34,193 bases of DNA from Candidatus Zipacnadia bacterium. Lineage in GTDB: Bacteria > Armatimonadota > Zipacnadia > Zipacnadales > UBA5352. Made by a program: the position numbers and the translations under genes. The DNA lies in assembly GCA_029820295.1 (NCBI GenBank), contig JALGVA010000042.1:1-34193 (forward strand), in the 5' to 3' direction. The notes under the pieces are model-generated. The model searched no databases, had not been told where the DNA came from, and was given only the letters and a program-made list of their open reading frames with translations. This document shows, piece after piece, positions 16,085 through 24,968 of the stretch. Numbering within the stretch: position 1 is the first letter of the stretch; the number at the start of each line of letters is the position of its first letter.

Positions 16085-16912
16085 TCAGACCTCACCCTCC
16101 GCGGCCCCGCGCTCTTCGCAGTACTCCCGGTAGAGCCCGACCCGCACGCCCAGCTCGCGCGCACGCTCGATGAGCCGGCGCACCACAACCATCTCCGGGT
16201 CCCAGCGCATCGTGGTGGTGTCATGTTGATTATACACGAATGCCCAGTCATTCGCCGCGATTACGTCAAGCTGTCCGGCCACATATTGCGCGTAGTCGGC
16301 CACGTTGTCGAAGGCGCGCGGCTCGAAGCCCAGGCGATTGCCCCAGTCGCAGTCGTGTCGGCCGGTGAGCGGGAACTCCATGATGTCCCCGAAGCCCTGC
16401 GCCACGTAGCGAAATGGCTGGCGGCTCAGCGGCACCGGCACCCAGTCCTGCTCGTTGCGCATCCAACTGCGCACGAAGCGGATGCCGTTGCCGTGCAGGA
16501 TCGCCAGCAGCTCGGGCCGGTCGCCCAGGCCGCGGTAGTAGCCCCAGGGCGTGGTCAGGCCGATGACCTCCATGCCCAGCAGCTCGCGGATGATCGTCTG
16601 CGCGCGATCGACCTCACGCGCGATCTCCTCGACCGAGCCGCCGGGGATGATGCGCTCGCCCTCGTCGTTGACCTGCCAGAGCGTCTTGAAGAGCACGTGC
16701 GACCAGGTGTGCTGGCCGTAGTCGAAGAGACCATCGGCCATGGTGGCGCGGATGGCCTCGACATTATGCTCGAGCGTCTGGCCGCACAGGAACAGCGTCC
16801 CCGGCGCGTCATGCTCACCATGCGCGCGCCGCAGGGCGTCGATGAACTGACGGGTCACGGGGGAATCGGGTTCCCCGGACTCGACATCGTATCCGAGCAG
16901 CAGCCAGGACAT
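16085..16912 (-). CDS. NodB-like polysaccharide deacetylase family protein
   Basis: A 275-aa cytoplasmic-looking protein (no signal peptide) of carbohydrate esterase family 4 type. The first motif is YDVES (Asp9, normally the general base or metal ligand). The second is QHTWSH (His68, His72), the H-x3-H metal-binding pair. The third is TTPWGYYRG (120-128), a variant of the usual R-x-P-x-G. A late His230 in YNQHDT may be the fourth conserved position. Start ATG at 16912, GGAGG 8 nt upstream. Known: members remove N- or O-acetyl groups from sugars with a divalent metal. Because motif 3 lacks the leading Arg and the enzyme is apparently intracellular, its substrate is uncertain. It lies 54 nt after the amidohydrolase gene. 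Confidence 0.75.
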   Translation of the reverse strand: MSWLLLGYDVESGEPDSPVTRQFIDALRRAHGEHDAPGTLFLCGQTLEHNVEAIRATMADGLFDYGQHTWSHVLFKTLWQVNDEGERIIPGGSVEEIAREVDRAQTIIRELLGMEVIGLTTPWGYYRGLGDRPELLAILHGNGIRFVRSWMRNEQDWVPVPLSRQPFRYVAQGFGDIMEFPLTGRHDCDWGNRLGFEPRAFDNVADYAQYVAGQLDVIAANDWAFVYNQHDTTTMRWDPEMVVVRRLIERARELGVRVGLYREYCEERGAAEGEV

Positions 16913-16966
16913 GCCAGCGACCTCCGTTTGCGGCTGCGCCCTTCGCCGGCCGCCTTGCGCCGCCGC

Positions 16967-17740
16967 CTACTCCGTCGCCATCAGTCGCTGCGCCGCGCCG
17001 TGCCAGACGCTGGCGCGCAGGTCGTCATCGGCGTCCATAGCGTTGAGCATTTCCTCGTAGGCGTCGGCCATCATCACCGGGTCCGAGGTGTCCGAGCAGA
17101 AGCACAGCCGCCGCGAGACACGCTGCCAGACCTCCTCGCCCCAGCCCAGGAACAGCTCGCGCAGGAACGCGGTCGAGCGCTTGAGGATCACGCTGGACAG
17201 ATCCCAGTAGAGGTTGTCCCAGTAGGCGAGCATCATCCACGCCTCCTCGTACCAGGGCTGGCCGAGGTGGGGCATGAGGATCTTCAGGCTCGGGCAGTAG
17301 CGCAGCGGCAGGTCGAGCATCACCGGCCTCATGCGGCCCATGAGCACATCGTGCCCGGCCTCGCCGCGCAGTCGCCCGAGGATGCCGCAGTGGATGTTGC
17401 AGGGCATGCCGAGCGCTTCGGCGCGTCGGTAGATTGGCAGCAGCGAGGGGTCGTCGTAGGGCACCCGGGGGATGATCATCTTCAACGCCTCGAAGCCCAG
17501 GGCGTGCAGGTGATCGACCTTCTCGGGGCCGTCGATGCCGAGCTTCACGTAGCCGAAGCCGATGATGCGCTCGGGATAGAGAGCCCGCGCACGGATGACG
17601 CCCTCGTTGTCGAACTGGCCGAAGAGCGGCCCGCAGGTGGACATGCCGACCTTCTCGATGCCGACGGACGCGGCGCGGTCCATGTACTGCTCGAGATCGC
17701 CCTCGTCGCGGCTGTAATGGCGGTGGATGTCGATGAGCAT
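16967..17740 (-). CDS. TIM-barrel amidohydrolase (amidohydrolase-2 type)
   Basis: A 257-aa metal-dependent hydrolase. The first strand carries D-I-H-R-H (His6, His8), the paired metal ligands. Further candidate ligands are NIHCG (His117), MPHLG (His158) and FCSDTSD (Asp217), in the order expected for the family. Known relatives include decarboxylases and lactonases acting on small carboxylated or cyclic substrates. The ATG at 17740 has GAGGTGA 8 nt upstream. It is the first gene of the minus-strand operon and diverges from the large secreted protein gene across a 139-bp region with a perfect inverted repeat. Inference: it may open a lactone or decarboxylate a sugar-derived acid. The exact reaction cannot be read from the sequence. 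Confidence 0.75.
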   Translation of the reverse strand: MLIDIHRHYSRDEGDLEQYMDRAASVGIEKVGMSTCGPLFGQFDNEGVIRARALYPERIIGFGYVKLGIDGPEKVDHLHALGFEALKMIIPRVPYDDPSLLPIYRRAEALGMPCNIHCGILGRLRGEAGHDVLMGRMRPVMLDLPLRYCPSLKILMPHLGQPWYEEAWMMLAYWDNLYWDLSSVILKRSTAFLRELFLGWGEEVWQRVSRRLCFCSDTSDPVMMADAYEEMLNAMDADDDLRASVWHGAAQRLMATE

Positions 17741-17791
17741 GGTCGAATCACCTCAACCCCTTCCGTGGTGCAGAGCACCTTCGTCCGCACC

Positions 17792-17825
17792 GACCCGTGC
17801 ACCTGCCGTGGCAGGTGCACGGGTC
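17792..17825. promoter_or_regulatory. Perfect 16-bp inverted repeat in divergent promoter region
   Basis: GACCCGTGCACCTGCC (17792-17807) and GGCAGGTGCACGGGTC (17810-17825) are exact reverse complements with only GT between them. The element sits in the middle of the 139-bp region between divergent start codons at 17740 and 17880. It may be an operator for a dimeric regulator controlling both units, or a hairpin in both leaders. It is too close to both genes to end an incoming transcript. Confidence 0.65.
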
Positions 17826-17879
17826 AGGCGAATCGAAGGGGGACGCGCACTCGTCCCAGTCATGTCGGAGGTGGTCCGG

Positions 17880-20800
17880 ATGTCCTGCCCGTGGAAGCTG
17901 CTTGCGCCGATTGCCGTCGCGTCGCTGCTTGCGCTGGGCGCGTTGAGCCAGCCTGCGTCCGCACAGGAGAACCTGCTCAGCAACCCCGGCTTCGAGGAGG
18001 TCGGCGACGACGGGCTCCCCGTCGGCTGGGCCCGTTACGGCGGCGGGGTGCCCGAGAGCGTGCTGGAGATGACCGAGGACGCGCACTCGGGCGAGCGCGC
18101 GGTACGGCTGCTCGACACCGGCCCTGAGGAGCGCGACCAGCGCTATGCCATCGGGGTTACGCAGAACGTGCCCATCGAGGGCGGGAAGGCCTACATCCTC
18201 TCGGTGTGGGCGAAGGCCATCGCGCGCAACCATGACCAGGCCATGAACCTGCAACTGCGCTTCATGCCCGGCAACCGGCTGACCAACGTGACGGTCACGC
18301 CGCCCATCGGCGGGGACTGGGAGCGCGCCGTGGTGGCGGGACAGGCGCCCGAGGACGCCACCAGCGCCACCATCTACATCTACACCCAGCATTACTGGAC
18401 CACCGAGACGCTGATCGACGATGCCTCGCTGATCGTGGTGGACCGCGAGACCTTCGGACCGCGTTTCCCGCTGGCCGCGCACGGCTCCATGGGCATCGAG
18501 ACGGTGCGGCCGCTGAACCTGCGCACGCCCATCGTCGAGGGCGGGCAGCCGGCTGCGATCATCGCCGTGCCCATCGATGTTACCGGCGCCCTGGATGAGC
18601 AGTACGCCGCGCTTGCCGAGCGGCTGGCGGCGGGCGTCGAGGCCCGGACCGGCGTGCGCCTGGAGACCACGACCGACGCCAGGTCGCTGGTCGGCGGCGA
18701 CCGGACCATCATCGCCCTGGGCAACCTGAACAACAACTTCGTGGTCGAGCGGCTCTATATGAACAAGTACCTGGAGATCGACGCCCTCAAGCCCGGCGCG
18801 GGGCGCTACGTGCTGCAGACGGTGCATGAGCCCTACAACTGGCCGACCGGCGTCAACATTGTGGTCGTGGGGGCCTCGGACCTCGATGGCCTGAGCGCGG
18901 GCGTCGATGCGCTGCTCGAGCGCGTGCCGCAGGGCAATGAGTGGGTGCTGGCCGAGCCGCTGCTGGAGGTCTCCGGCGCCGAGCCCATGAGCGACGAGCG
19001 CGCGCAGGAACTGCTGGACTCGCCGGTGAGCCAGGACGTGACGCGCGACTTCTGGATGGCGGCGCAGCGGTATCGCGACACGGGCGACCTGGCGTGGGCC
19101 CGGCGCGCCAAGCGCATTCTGCTGGTCGAGGCCGCGGAACGCTTCGACACCGACCCGCACTTCCACATCACCTGGCCGGAGGAGACCACCTCCAACATGA
19201 TCGGCGCCATGTGGGATGTGCTGGAGGAGGCGCCGGTGTGGACCGATGAGGAGCGGCTGGCGGCGACCAACGTAATCCTGAATGCGCTCTACGTGCTGCC
19301 CGCGCGCACCTCGGGCTACGGAGGGCTGGAGAGCAACGACGGCATCATCTGGAACCACACCACCTTCCCGCTGCTGGGGATCTACTGGATGGCGCGTTAC
19401 TTCGAGCGCTTCTATGGCAACGTGGACGGCCAGATGGCGCTGATGCTGCGCAAGTGCGCTGCGTGCTTCCTCAACCAGGTCAAGTGCTGGAAGCCGCAGG
19501 AGGACTCGGCGGGCTACGAGGCCATCGTGCCGCGCCACACCATCGAATACACGCTGGCTGAGAACAACTACAGCTTCTTCGAGAACGGGAATGTGCTGCG
19601 CATCGCCGAGTACGAGGTGGCGATCTGCGACAACACCGGCGACGTGGCGGGCTTCGGCGACTCGGGCTACGGGCACGGGGTCTACACCGCCAACCAGCAC
19701 TGGCCGCTGTTCTACTACCGCGACGGCCGCTTCCTGTGGTGGCTGCAGCGCGTGCGCGAAGGGGGCTACGCCAGCCCCTACGACCCATCGATCGAGCCGG
19801 TCGAGTGGCGGGGCCTGGTGGGCGCCAACGTCTTCCGCCTGCACCCGGAGGTCTACCGCTATACCACCGAGCACGCCGACTACGGCGGTGAGCCCACCCC
19901 GCCCAACATCCCGCTGGAGCAGTGTTTCGACAAGATCGCCTTCCGCGAGAGCCTGGACATGGACGCCGAGTACTTCCTGCTCGACGGCTTCTCGCGCGGC
20001 AAGCACCTGCAGTACGACGGCAACTGCATCATCAAGTTCTTCGCCGACGGCCAGGACTGGCTGATCGACGGCGACTACCTGGTGCGCAACACCACCGACC
20101 ACAACGGCGTGAGCGTCATCCGCGGCGGGCGCGTCGCCGAGCTGATCCCGTCGTGCGTGTCGCTCGAATCGCTGGCGGACCTGCCGGGCATGACCATGTG
20201 CGAGACCGCGGTGTATGACTTCAACGGCGTGGACTGGCTGCGCAACATCATCTGGCTGCAGGGCGAGTTCGTGCTGGTGATCGACCGCCTGCGCGCCAAC
20301 GAGGCCGACGACTACACCTTCGTGGGCAACTGGAAGATGCTGGCCGAGGGCGAGCAGACGCTGGAAGATGGCCGGATCATGAGCACCGTGCGGCAGACCA
20401 TCGGCGGCGCGGGGAACCGCGAGCTGACGGTGATGCCCAACCCGGCCGAGGGCGTCGAGCGCGCGGTCAAGTTCGTCTCGCAGGTCTCGCAGCTCGACAC
20501 CGCGCTGGAGCTGCCCGCGGGCAACCTGGAGCTGACGCTGTTCGCTCAGGGCGTCAGCTCGGGCGCCGACAGCTTCTACGTCTCGGTCGACGCGGGCGAG
20601 CGAATCCCGTTCCACATCCCGGTGGGCAACTTCGGCCCATCGTCGGCGACCTGGGAGAAGGACACGCCCACGCCCAACATCGAGATCCCCGAGGCGGGCG
20701 TGCACCGCATCACCATCACACTACGCGAGGGCCCCGGTCCGCTGCTGGACCGCATGGTGTTCCGCGACGCCGAGGGCAACACGGTCGCGCAGATCGAGGC

Positions 20801-22562
20801 CGAGGACGCGCCGGCACTGCCCGAGGGCATGATCGAGCGCGCGCCCGATCAGCGCTTCCGCATCATCGCCGACGGTCAGGCGCAAAGCAAGCTCACCGGG
20901 CGCATCAACCACGTCGGTCGGGCGATCGCCTACATGCGCCAGCGCCTGGGCGGGAACCTGGAGACGGGGGAGCAGCGCGCCTTCCAGACGCTGTTCTACA
21001 ACGACACCGAGGTGGAGGCCAAGGAGTATGACCTGCGCCGGGTGAGCGACGAGGCCGTGGTTGTCATGCGCAACGGCGAGCCGTGGATGGTCGTCGCCGT
21101 CGGCGATGAGGCGCGGCTGGGCGGGCAGGGGCGCATGAAGATGGTGGCGTTCACGCGCGACAGCATCTGGGCCGCGGACGTGACCGACTTCCGTGGCGAG
21201 ATCTACGCGGAGCAGCCGTTCAGCGGCTCGCTCACCGGCGACCCGCCCTACATGACCATCGTGGGACCCGAGGACCTGACCACGGTGATCCTGGGTGGGA
21301 TGCCGCTGATGCTGCAGGGCGGGCGGCTGGAGATGGACCTGGCGGGCTTCGGTGAAGTGACCGCGGGCACTGTCGAGTTGCAGCGGATGTTCGATGCCTT
21401 CGTGGCGCGCGCCGCGGCCGCCGGTGGGCCCGCTGCCGCCGCCGCGACCGGCCCCGAGGCCCCGGCGATCGGCGCCGAGCGCTCGATCCCGGTCCCGGTC
21501 GCCGAGGACACGGCGCACCAGCCGATCGAGAAGCTCGAAGCCATCGACCTCGATGGCGACGGGACACAGGAGCTGATCGTGCTGCGCGGGCGCGAGGCCC
21601 ACGCCATGACCGCGGCGGGCGAGGTCCGCTGGAGCTACGAGGTCGGCGGCACCACGCGCTGCGCGGTCGCCGGTGACATCGACGGCGACGGGGCGCTGGA
21701 GGTGCTCATCGGCTCCGATGACGAGCACATCCACGTGCTGGATGCCGCGACCGGCGCGGTCGAGCGTACTCATCACTGCGACCTGCCGCTACGCGTCGGT
21801 ACCTCGAGTGTGCGCCAGCCGCGGGTGGGCGCGCTGGCGGTGGCCGACCTCGACGGTGACGGTCGCCTCGACATCGTCGCCGGGCTGATGAACGGCAACA
21901 TCGCGCGCTACGACACCGACTTCAACCTGATCTGGCGCTACAACCGCCAGGAGCACGGGACGCTGGAGTTCGACGTACGCGACCTGGACGGTGATGGGCG
22001 GCTGGAGATCTCGGCGGCGAACCGCTACGGCGCGGTGAAGATCTTCGACGCCGACGGCCGCGCCGTCGGGCGCACCTACTCGGAGCTGGGCGACGTGCAG
22101 ATGGCGGTGGGCGATCTCGATGCCGACGGCGTCTATGAGGTCGCCAACGGCTCGTCCACCGGCGCGTTCTCGTGCGACGTCTGGAGCGGGGGGAACCGCT
22201 TCACCTTCCCCAACTACGGCTTCGCCTTCACCGAGGTGCTCATGGGCGACCTGCTCGCCGACCGCCCGGGCGACGAGCTGCTCGCGGCCTCCGAGACCGG
22301 CTACGTCTACGTCCTGGGCGCGGAGGGCGAGGTGCTGGCGCAGCGCGACTTCGGTGACGCGGTCAATGATATCGTGCTGCTGCCCCGTGAGGGCGCGCCG
22401 CTGATTGGCGTAGCCTGCGACAACGGGCGTGTCTACCTGATGGATGCGCAGATGGAGCTGCCGGGCGCGCTCGACGCCGGCGCTCGCCCGCTGCTGGTGC
22501 AGGCGCTGGGCGAGCGGCTGGTGGCGGCCACCGCCGACACCGTGCATGTCATTGTGCCCTAG
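17880..22562 (+). CDS. Giant secreted heparinase-like polysaccharide-degrading protein with FG-GAP repeats
   Basis: A 1560-aa exported protein. The ATG at 17880 has GGAGG 8 nt upstream and opens a signal peptide ending near QPASAQ; longer in-frame starts (17727, 17862) lack this fit. About 30-190 is a CBM4/9-type module (LLSNPGFEE...GWARYG). About 220-370 resembles the alpha/beta domain preceding catalytic parts of some glycosidases. About 375-650 is likely an alpha/alpha toroid, and about 715-840 a heparinase II/III-type beta-sandwich (DHNGVSVIRGGRVAEL). A second carbohydrate-binding-like sandwich lies near 890-960. An Ala/Pro linker (about 1174-1200) leads to a C-terminal propeller with five D-x-D-x-D-G calcium motifs, four of them DLDGDG or DIDGDG. 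Catalytic residues cannot be assigned with confidence. Inference: a polysaccharide lyase or hydrolase. Confidence 0.75.
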   Translation: MSCPWKLLAPIAVASLLALGALSQPASAQENLLSNPGFEEVGDDGLPVGWARYGGGVPESVLEMTEDAHSGERAVRLLDTGPEERDQRYAIGVTQNVPIEGGKAYILSVWAKAIARNHDQAMNLQLRFMPGNRLTNVTVTPPIGGDWERAVVAGQAPEDATSATIYIYTQHYWTTETLIDDASLIVVDRETFGPRFPLAAHGSMGIETVRPLNLRTPIVEGGQPAAIIAVPIDVTGALDEQYAALAERLAAGVEARTGVRLETTTDARSLVGGDRTIIALGNLNNNFVVERLYMNKYLEIDALKPGAGRYVLQTVHEPYNWPTGVNIVVVGASDLDGLSAGVDALLERVPQGNEWVLAEPLLEVSGAEPMSDERAQELLDSPVSQDVTRDFWMAAQRYRDTGDLAWARRAKRILLVEAAERFDTDPHFHITWPEETTSNMIGAMWDVLEEAPVWTDEERLAATNVILNALYVLPARTSGYGGLESNDGIIWNHTTFPLLGIYWMARYFERFYGNVDGQMALMLRKCAACFLNQVKCWKPQEDSAGYEAIVPRHTIEYTLAENNYSFFENGNVLRIAEYEVAICDNTGDVAGFGDSGYGHGVYTANQHWPLFYYRDGRFLWWLQRVREGGYASPYDPSIEPVEWRGLVGANVFRLHPEVYRYTTEHADYGGEPTPPNIPLEQCFDKIAFRESLDMDAEYFLLDGFSRGKHLQYDGNCIIKFFADGQDWLIDGDYLVRNTTDHNGVSVIRGGRVAELIPSCVSLESLADLPGMTMCETAVYDFNGVDWLRNIIWLQGEFVLVIDRLRANEADDYTFVGNWKMLAEGEQTLEDGRIMSTVRQTIGGAGNRELTVMPNPAEGVERAVKFVSQVSQLDTALELPAGNLELTLFAQGVSSGADSFYVSVDAGERIPFHIPVGNFGPSSATWEKDTPTPNIEIPEAGVHRITITLREGPGPLLDRMVFRDAEGNTVAQIEAEDAPALPEGMIERAPDQRFRIIADGQAQSKLTGRINHVGRAIAYMRQRLGGNLETGEQRAFQTLFYNDTEVEAKEYDLRRVSDEAVVVMRNGEPWMVVAVGDEARLGGQGRMKMVAFTRDSIWAADVTDFRGEIYAEQPFSGSLTGDPPYMTIVGPEDLTTVILGGMPLMLQGGRLEMDLAGFGEVTAGTVELQRMFDAFVARAAAAGGPAAAAATGPEAPAIGAERSIPVPVAEDTAHQPIEKLEAIDLDGDGTQELIVLRGREAHAMTAAGEVRWSYEVGGTTRCAVAGDIDGDGALEVLIGSDDEHIHVLDAATGAVERTHHCDLPLRVGTSSVRQPRVGALAVADLDGDGRLDIVAGLMNGNIARYDTDFNLIWRYNRQEHGTLEFDVRDLDGDGRLEISAANRYGAVKIFDADGRAVGRTYSELGDVQMAVGDLDADGVYEVANGSSTGAFSCDVWSGGNRFTFPNYGFAFTEVLMGDLLADRPGDELLAASETGYVYVLGAEGEVLAQRDFGDAVNDIVLLPREGAPLIGVACDNGRVYLMDAQMELPGALDAGARPLLVQALGERLVAATADTVHVIVP

Positions 22563-22599
22563 CCGCGAGTCGGCCCCCGGGCCGCCGGAGTGATCGAGC

Positions 22600-23676
22600 A
22601 TGACCAACCAGGAACGCGTCATGGCTGCCCTGAACTTCGAGCAGCCGGACTACATCCCGATGTACATGAGCTTCTGGCCCGAGTTCACCGCCATCTGGGA
22701 GCAGGCTCATCCCGAGGCGCAGGTCTCGATCGACGACTATTATGATGTAGCGGTGAAGGTCATCGTCGGCGATGAGACGCCCTACATGACCAAGGCGGGC
22801 ACGCTGCGCGAGGAGAGCGGCTACGAGATCCGGCGCGACGGCTGGGGACGCACCATACGCGTGAGGCCCGACGCGTACTTCATGCACCAGATCGACAGCG
22901 CGTACGATGCCCACGGCCGGCTGAAGTATGGCGAGTTCGACCCGCCCGACCTCCCGGAGCGCTACGCGCGGTACGACCGCATGATGGACCGGCTCAAGGA
23001 GCAGTACTGCGTCTTCGCCAAGACCGGCGGACCGTTCATCCGCACCTACTTCATGACCGGCGAGGCCGAGCTGCTCACGAACATGGCCGGCGATCCGAAG
23101 CTGGCTGCCGAGCAGGTCATGCGCACCGCACATCACCTGACCGCCATCGGGCTGGAGGAGCTGCATCGCTGGAAGCTCTATGACACCGGCATGTGGATCT
23201 CCGACGACATGGCCGGCACTGTGGGGCCGATGTTCAGCCCCGGCACCGCCGAGAAGATCATGGCGCCGGCGTGGGCCTTCATGGTCGAGAGCTTCAAGGC
23301 CGCGGGCGCATCCAGGGTCATCATCGACAGCGACGGCAATGTCGGCCCGCTGCTGGAGCTGTTCATCGACCTGGGCTTCGATGCCATCTACCCGGTCGAA
23401 TACAAATCCGGGCTCGACTGCGTGGAGCTGCGCGAGCGCTTCGGAGACAGGCTGGCCTTCTTCGGCGGGCTCTCAAACGGACTGATCCTGCCCCGGGGCG
23501 ATCCGGAGGAGATTGTCGATCACACGCTGCGCATCATGTCGGCGGGGCGGGACGGCGGGCTTGTGCTGGGCACGCACTCCGTCGGCCACGACATCTCCCT
23601 CGATGCGTGGGACCTGTGCTTCGAGACGTGCATGAAGTACCGCACCTACCCGCTCAACCTGCCGGAGGGCTACTGA
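22600..23676 (+). CDS. URO-D-like protein lacking the zinc motif
   Basis: A 358-aa uroporphyrinogen-decarboxylase-superfamily protein. It opens with MTNQERVMAALNFEQPDYIP, and its ending THSVGHDIS aligns with the corresponding region of the protein at 6807. At the H-x-C zinc site it reads DSDGN (Asp243, Ser244, Asp245), so the thiol and imidazole ligands are replaced by aspartates. The FFGGLSNGLILPRG block, equivalent to FWGAIDTQRVLPRG in the other protein, is kept. The ATG at 22600 has GGAG 9 nt upstream. It starts 37 nt after the giant secreted protein and probably shares its transcript. Inference: it does not perform zinc-thiolate methyl transfer. A lyase/decarboxylase-type or binding role is possible. 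It is not HemE: the residue context differs and there are no haem neighbours. Confidence 0.75.
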   Translation: MTNQERVMAALNFEQPDYIPMYMSFWPEFTAIWEQAHPEAQVSIDDYYDVAVKVIVGDETPYMTKAGTLREESGYEIRRDGWGRTIRVRPDAYFMHQIDSAYDAHGRLKYGEFDPPDLPERYARYDRMMDRLKEQYCVFAKTGGPFIRTYFMTGEAELLTNMAGDPKLAAEQVMRTAHHLTAIGLEELHRWKLYDTGMWISDDMAGTVGPMFSPGTAEKIMAPAWAFMVESFKAAGASRVIIDSDGNVGPLLELFIDLGFDAIYPVEYKSGLDCVELRERFGDRLAFFGGLSNGLILPRGDPEEIVDHTLRIMSAGRDGGLVLGTHSVGHDISLDAWDLCFETCMKYRTYPLNLPEGY

Positions 23677-23754
23677 GCCGCGCCCGCACCCCGCTATCGA
23701 GTACCGCGAGCTTCCCGATGAGCAGCTCCGACGCCACGCCACATGATCCGCCGC

Positions 23755-24759
23755 TTACACGTAGACGAACGGGTGCTTCGCAGCCCCCTGCCGGGCCGAC
23801 ATCATCGCGTGCGTCGCCTGACTGAGCAGCTCCTCGGGCTCCAGCGTCTCCATGGCCACTCCGCTCACACCGATGTCCAGGCTCCAGCCCTCCAGGTGCT
23901 CGGCGCTGCGCAGCGCCTCGCCCAGGCGGCTGGCCGCGATCAGGGCGCTGCGCGGCCCGGTCGCGGGCAGCAGCGCCGCCATGCGGTGCGAGTCCAGCCG
24001 CGCCACGATGTCGGCGCTGCGCAGTTGCCGGCGCATGGTCATCGCCGTCAGCGCCAGCATCCGCGGCGAGGGCCGCTGGTCCGCCAGCATCTGCGCCGAG
24101 CGCCGGAGCTGCAGCAGGATCACGCTCAACTCCGCCGGATGGCGCTCGGTGCGCATCAGCTCGTTGCGCAGCGTCTCGTCGAAGAACTCGCGCGTGTAGG
24201 CACCGCTGAGCGGGTCGATCACCCCCGCTGGTGCCCGCTCCTTCTCGCAGAACGAGCCCAGCATCCAACTGATGACCTCGAGTGGCTCCTCCACCTCACG
24301 CCAGCGGGCGAGTGTGAGGCCGTTGCTGGAGGTGGCCAGCGCGCGCGTGACCGCCACGAGGCGATCGCCGCGCTGGGTGACCACGTCGCGGCAGGCGTCG
24401 GACAGCCCGGTCAGCACCACGTCGCTGAGCCGGGCGAATGAGAAGCGGGCGCTGTCGGCCGCGATCTGCGGCGGCTCATCCGCCCCCGACCAGTCCGCCA
24501 CCTGCTCGCCCATCGACTCGGCCAGCGCCAGCGCCAGTGTGGGCGACAGCGGCGCCGGGCAGTGCACGTACAGCTCGGGCCGCGGCTCGCGCAGCACCAG
24601 GGCGCACCACAGGTCGATCTCCGGCGGGGTGATCTGGTCGGCGCGGCGTAGCAGGTCGAGCACGTCGGTAGCTCGAGCCAGGCGCTCGATCACGTCATCC
24701 GTCTTGCCCGGCAGCGGCCACTGCTCCGCTCCCGGGTGTCCCAGTGAGTAGCTCATCAT
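23755..24759 (-). CDS. Degenerate GGDEF-domain protein
   Basis: A 334-aa soluble protein. The C-terminal 150 residues have the diguanylate-cyclase fold pattern: DPLSGAYTREFFDETL (182-197), a central LRSADIVARLDSHRMAALLP, then SLDIGVSGVAM and an A-x-x-AMMSARQ helix. The signature GGDEF loop is replaced by LDSHR (255-259), so c-di-GMP synthesis is very unlikely. No RxxD inhibitory site is visible just before it. The N-terminal half (about 45-170) looks like a GAF-type sensor but is weakly conserved. The ATG at 24759 has GAGG 5 nt upstream; a GTG at 24765 is the alternative. Inference: a non-catalytic GTP- or ligand-binding regulator. It is convergent with the URO-D-like gene and divergent from the sugar-isomerase operon. 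Confidence 0.75.
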   Translation of the reverse strand: MMSYSLGHPGAEQWPLPGKTDDVIERLARATDVLDLLRRADQITPPEIDLWCALVLREPRPELYVHCPAPLSPTLALALAESMGEQVADWSGADEPPQIAADSARFSFARLSDVVLTGLSDACRDVVTQRGDRLVAVTRALATSSNGLTLARWREVEEPLEVISWMLGSFCEKERAPAGVIDPLSGAYTREFFDETLRNELMRTERHPAELSVILLQLRRSAQMLADQRPSPRMLALTAMTMRRQLRSADIVARLDSHRMAALLPATGPRSALIAASRLGEALRSAEHLEGWSLDIGVSGVAMETLEPEELLSQATHAMMSARQGAAKHPFVYV

Positions 24760-24968
24760 ACGCACCTCGATGATTGGCGTCGGAGCCCCCCGCGCCTCCG
24801 GCGTGACCCCATCTGACTGCTTTCATCATCGGGCACCACGCCGGTCGGCTTGACGGCTTTGCAGCTTCGTTACCGGACTATTGCCCCCGCGCGGCGGCAG
24901 GTATCGGCGGGGCCGGGGGCGAAGCAGCCCGCGCAGCGAACCAACCGGAGCGAGGCGGAGGGAGACTC

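Noticed and set aside
17748-20705. 985-codon frame antisense to the giant secreted protein
   Set aside because: Same shadow effect; it also crosses the divergent promoter region.
24850-24882. Promoter before the sugar isomerase (TTGACG then ACTAT-like)
   Set aside because: Spacing between the boxes is about 21 bp for the best -10 candidate, too long to support.
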